Shown here: piece after piece, positions 61,802 through 64,000 of the stretch | Position numbering within the stretch: the first letter of the stretch is position 1 | How the letters are laid out: every line of letters starts with the position of its first letter | The notes under the pieces: model-generated | What the model saw: only the letters and a program-made list of their open reading frames with translations | Told to the model about the DNA's origin: nothing | Databases searched by the model: none | Made by a program: the position numbers and the translations under genes | DNA from: Myxococcota bacterium | Lineage (GTDB): Bacteria; Myxococcota_A; Bradymonadia; UBA7976; UBA1532 | DNA length: 64,000 bases | Direction: 5' to 3' | Assembly: GCA_023150895.1 (NCBI GenBank) | Contig: JAKLJY010000024.1 | Coordinates: forward strand, 16,245 to 80,244

Positions 61802-61826
61802 GCGCCCCGTGGGGAAGACGGGGCGC
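61802..61826. repeat. 9-bp inverted repeat after the giant lipoprotein gene
   Basis: GCGCCCCGT (61802-61810) pairs with ACGGGGCGC (61818-61826) around a 7-base loop. A run of seven T lies just before it (about 61787-61794) rather than after. It may slow or stabilise transcripts, but it is not a standard terminator for the plus strand. Confidence 0.55.
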
Positions 61827-61928
61827 GGCGGCCTGAGCCCGTTTTCGGGTGGCGGCGGCGCGTTGGGGCGCCGCCGTCGGTGGCGGCCAGGGTTTCGCGC
61901 CTGCCCCGGGGCCTGTTACGCTCTGCGG

Positions 61929-64000
61929 ATGCCGCCGAGATCCATCCCCTTCCCGCGCGCCGTATCGGCGTTTTCGTTTCTGGTGCTGGTCTCCCTCTCG
62001 GCTGCCGCCGGGTGTGACGAGGCGACCGACGTCTCGGCTGCGCCCGCCGACGACCAAGGCGCATCCGTCCCCGATGTGCCGGCTTTTCAGCCGACGGATC
62101 GCGGCGGCGGGACCTCGGGCGACGCCGGCGCCGACGCCGCGCCCGGCACGTTCGGTGCCCCGTGCGACGACGCCGAGGATTGCGCCTCGGGCTGGTGCAT
62201 CGAGCTCGACGGCGCGCGGGGGTGCACGGAGGTCTGCGGACAACCCTCCGACTGTCCCGAGGGCTACACCTGCTCGGCGGTTCGCAATGCCGGGGCGGAC
62301 GTCACGCTCATCTGCGTCCCGGCACTCAATCTCTTGTGCCAGGCCTGCGAGTCCGACGCGGACTGTCAGCGCAACAGCACGCTCGACCGCTGCCTGGAGA
62401 TCGGGCGCGGGACGTTCTGCGGCGGCGACTGCAGCCAACTCGGGTGCCCGAACGGTTACGTTTGTTCCGACGTGCCCTCGGCGGATCCGGCGGCCTCGAC
62501 CCGCCAGTGCCTGCCCGAATCCGGTCAATGTGCCGGGTGCATGGACCCGGACGGCGACGGGTATGGCGACGGGGGCGACTGCCTCGGCATCGACTGCGAC
62601 GAGGTCGACACGACGGTCAACGCCGGGGGGGTCGAAGTCTGTGACGGCCGGGACAACGACTGCGACTTCATGGTCGACGAGGAGGTCGCGTTGCCTCCCG
62701 GAACGTGCCTCGGCGTGGGCGAATGCGTGCAGGCGGCGCCGCTTTGCCTCGGAGGTCGCTGGGATTGCCGCTACCCGGGCAGCTACGAGACGCCCGAGGA
62801 GACGCGGTGCGACCTGCTCGACAACGATTGTGACGGCGAGACCGACGAGGTCTTCGACTTCCAGACGGACACGCGCAACTGCGGTCGGTGTGGCAATCAG
62901 TGTCTCTACGACAACGCGGAGGGCCGCTGCGAGGCCGGACTCTGTGGCCTCGGTGCGTGTTTGCCCGGTTATATCGACCTGAACGACAACGAGGCGGACG
63001 GCTGTGAGCACGAGTGCATCTTCCAGAGCGCGGACGACCTGCCCGACGTCGCGAACGTCGACGCCAACTGCGACGGGGTCGACGGCGACCTGACCCGCGC
63101 GATCTTCGTCGACACGCTGTCGGGAGACGACGCGGCGGATGGGACGCGCGAACGCCCCCTGCGGACGCTGGCCGCGGGCATCGCCCTCGCCGGCGTGCAG
63201 GGCAAGGCCGTCTACGCGTCCCGCGGGACGTACGACGAGCCGCTCGCCCTGCGGGACGGCGTGAGCATCTACGGGGGATACGACGCCGGTCGAGGCTGGC
63301 GCCGGGACGGTGGCGGCGAGACGCTGGTTCGCAGCGGCACGACGGGCGGCCGCGGAGAACGAATCTACAGCCCGACGGTGCTCCAGCGGGTCCACGTTGC
63401 CGGGACGGACGCCGCGGGACCGGGCGAGTCGAGCCTCGGCCTCGTGCTCATCGACACCCCCGGGCTCGTGATCGAAGACGCGGTCATCGAATCGGGTCAC
63501 GGCGGTCCCGGGGCGCCGGGGAACGACGGGTTCGTGGGGGGCAGCGGTGCCCCCGGCGGTGACGGCTTCGATGCGCAAGACAGTGCCAACATCTTCCAGG
63601 ACTGCGACCGGCGGGCCGGCGGTCCGGGCGGGCAGTCCGTCTGCCCGGATGGCCCGACGCATGGCGGCGCCGGCGGTCCGGGGGGTGTGTCCGACGAGAA
63701 CGGCCACAGCGGAGGGACCGGCAGCCCGAGCCCTGGCAATGGGGCACCGGGCGGTCGGGGCGGAAATCAGGAGAACGAGTGCGAGAGCTCGGACGTCGGC
63801 ACCCCGGGGGACCCGGGAGGGCGCGGCGCGGCCGGGGTCGATGGCGCGGGCGGCAACGGACCCGGCACGGTTGCCGGCGGCGTCTGGCGCGGTGCGCCCG
63901 GCGGGGACGGCCTGAACGGGCAGTCAGGCGGTGGCGGCGGTGGCGGTGGCGGCGGCGGCGGTCAGGAAGGCGCCTTCTCGGTGATTCCCCCCTATGCATG
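61929..64000 (+). CDS. Large Cys-rich lipoprotein with beta-helix and Gly-rich region (runs off window)
   Basis: The frame is open from ATG 61929 to the end of the window (690 codons). Signal peptide with lipobox-like SAAAGC near residue 30, an Asp/Pro-rich spacer and a Cys-rich region resembling 'dickkopf/EGF-like' modules (DDAEDCASGWC, QPSDCPEGYTC; about 78-200). Two MopE-like cores follow (VCDGRDNDCD, RCDLLDNDCDGETDE). A DUF1565 beta-helix begins at IFVDTLSGDDAADGTRERPL (about 396) and includes YGGYDAG. After about residue 520 the chain is dominated by collagen-like GGPGAPG and poly-Gly runs, an uncommon feature for the family. It follows the related giant lipoprotein gene after a 167-base gap. 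Confidence 0.8.
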   Translation, partial: MPPRSIPFPRAVSAFSFLVLVSLSAAAGCDEATDVSAAPADDQGASVPDVPAFQPTDRGGGTSGDAGADAAPGTFGAPCDDAEDCASGWCIELDGARGCTEVCGQPSDCPEGYTCSAVRNAGADVTLICVPALNLLCQACESDADCQRNSTLDRCLEIGRGTFCGGDCSQLGCPNGYVCSDVPSADPAASTRQCLPESGQCAGCMDPDGDGYGDGGDCLGIDCDEVDTTVNAGGVEVCDGRDNDCDFMVDEEVALPPGTCLGVGECVQAAPLCLGGRWDCRYPGSYETPEETRCDLLDNDCDGETDEVFDFQTDTRNCGRCGNQCLYDNAEGRCEAGLCGLGACLPGYIDLNDNEADGCEHECIFQSADDLPDVANVDANCDGVDGDLTRAIFVDTLSGDDAADGTRERPLRTLAAGIALAGVQGKAVYASRGTYDEPLALRDGVSIYGGYDAGRGWRRDGGGETLVRSGTTGGRGERIYSPTVLQRVHVAGTDAAGPGESSLGLVLIDTPGLVIEDAVIESGHGGPGAPGNDGFVGGSGAPGGDGFDAQDSANIFQDCDRRAGGPGGQSVCPDGPTHGGAGGPGGVSDENGHSGGTGSPSPGNGAPGGRGGNQENECESSDVGTPGDPGGRGAAGVDGAGGNGPGTVAGGVWRGAPGGDGLNGQSGGGGGGGGGGGGQEGAFSVIPPYA

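Overview
The window is GC-rich (about 70% by eye), densely coded on both strands, and reads as one chromosomal segment of a Gram-negative bacterium. LpxH, signal peptides, lipoboxes and an apparent outer-membrane barrel support an outer membrane. A Myxococcota- or Bradymonadota-like ('deltaproteobacterial') host is suggested by the many large lipoproteins built from Asp/Cys metal-binding repeats, a MYXO-CTERM-like tail, PEGA and TPR proteins, a GAF histidine kinase, a sigma-54 activator and an HTTM protein. No phage, IS, integrase or CRISPR is visible. Genes are packed with many 4-nt ATGA/GTGA overlaps.

Layout. 1-4.9 kb (minus): a partial VWA lipoprotein, a thrombospondin-type-3 repeat protein, a flippase-like membrane protein and a CpsB-type PHP phosphatase. 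5.0-5.6 kb (plus): a single-domain response regulator and tRNA-Cys with a strong terminator. 5.6-11.4 kb (minus): cmk, aroA, miaA, mutL and an FHA/degenerate-GGDEF protein. 11.5-15.6 kb (minus): guaB-guaA coupled to two small exported proteins behind a good sigma-70 promoter. 15.6-20.6 kb (plus): three surface/exported proteins (PEGA plus barrel, IPT plus MYXO-CTERM-like tail, beta-helix lipoprotein), ended by a perfect inverted repeat that also contains the stop of a convergent radical-SAM activase.

21.3-34.0 kb (plus): sigma-54 activator, HTTM pair, nth, lpxH, polA, a GAF-GAF histidine kinase, a TPR/HEAT lipoprotein and a 761-aa protein that looks like a CHAT domain joined to an AAA+-like domain, with the catalytic motifs of both lost. 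34.1-42.4 kb (minus): ppdK translationally coupled to two large lipoproteins. 42.5-43.5 kb (plus): VWA lipoprotein. 43.6-49.7 kb (minus): tldD, tldE, purA, a TPR protein and a small helical protein as one likely operon. 49.9-55.2 kb (plus): a partial complex I operon, nuoA-B-C-D-G-H, without E, F or I-N. 55.3-64 kb (plus): dnaJ, a GT4 glycosyltransferase, a small barrel protein and two very large Cys/Asp-repeat beta-helix lipoproteins, the last running off the window.

The strongest candidate for something undescribed is the pseudo-CHAT/pseudo-AAA+ protein at 31722-34007 with its histidine-kinase and repeat-lipoprotein neighbours. Other points of note are a MutL that has lost all the endonuclease motifs I can check, the partial nuo operon, and housekeeping enzymes translationally coupled to exported proteins.
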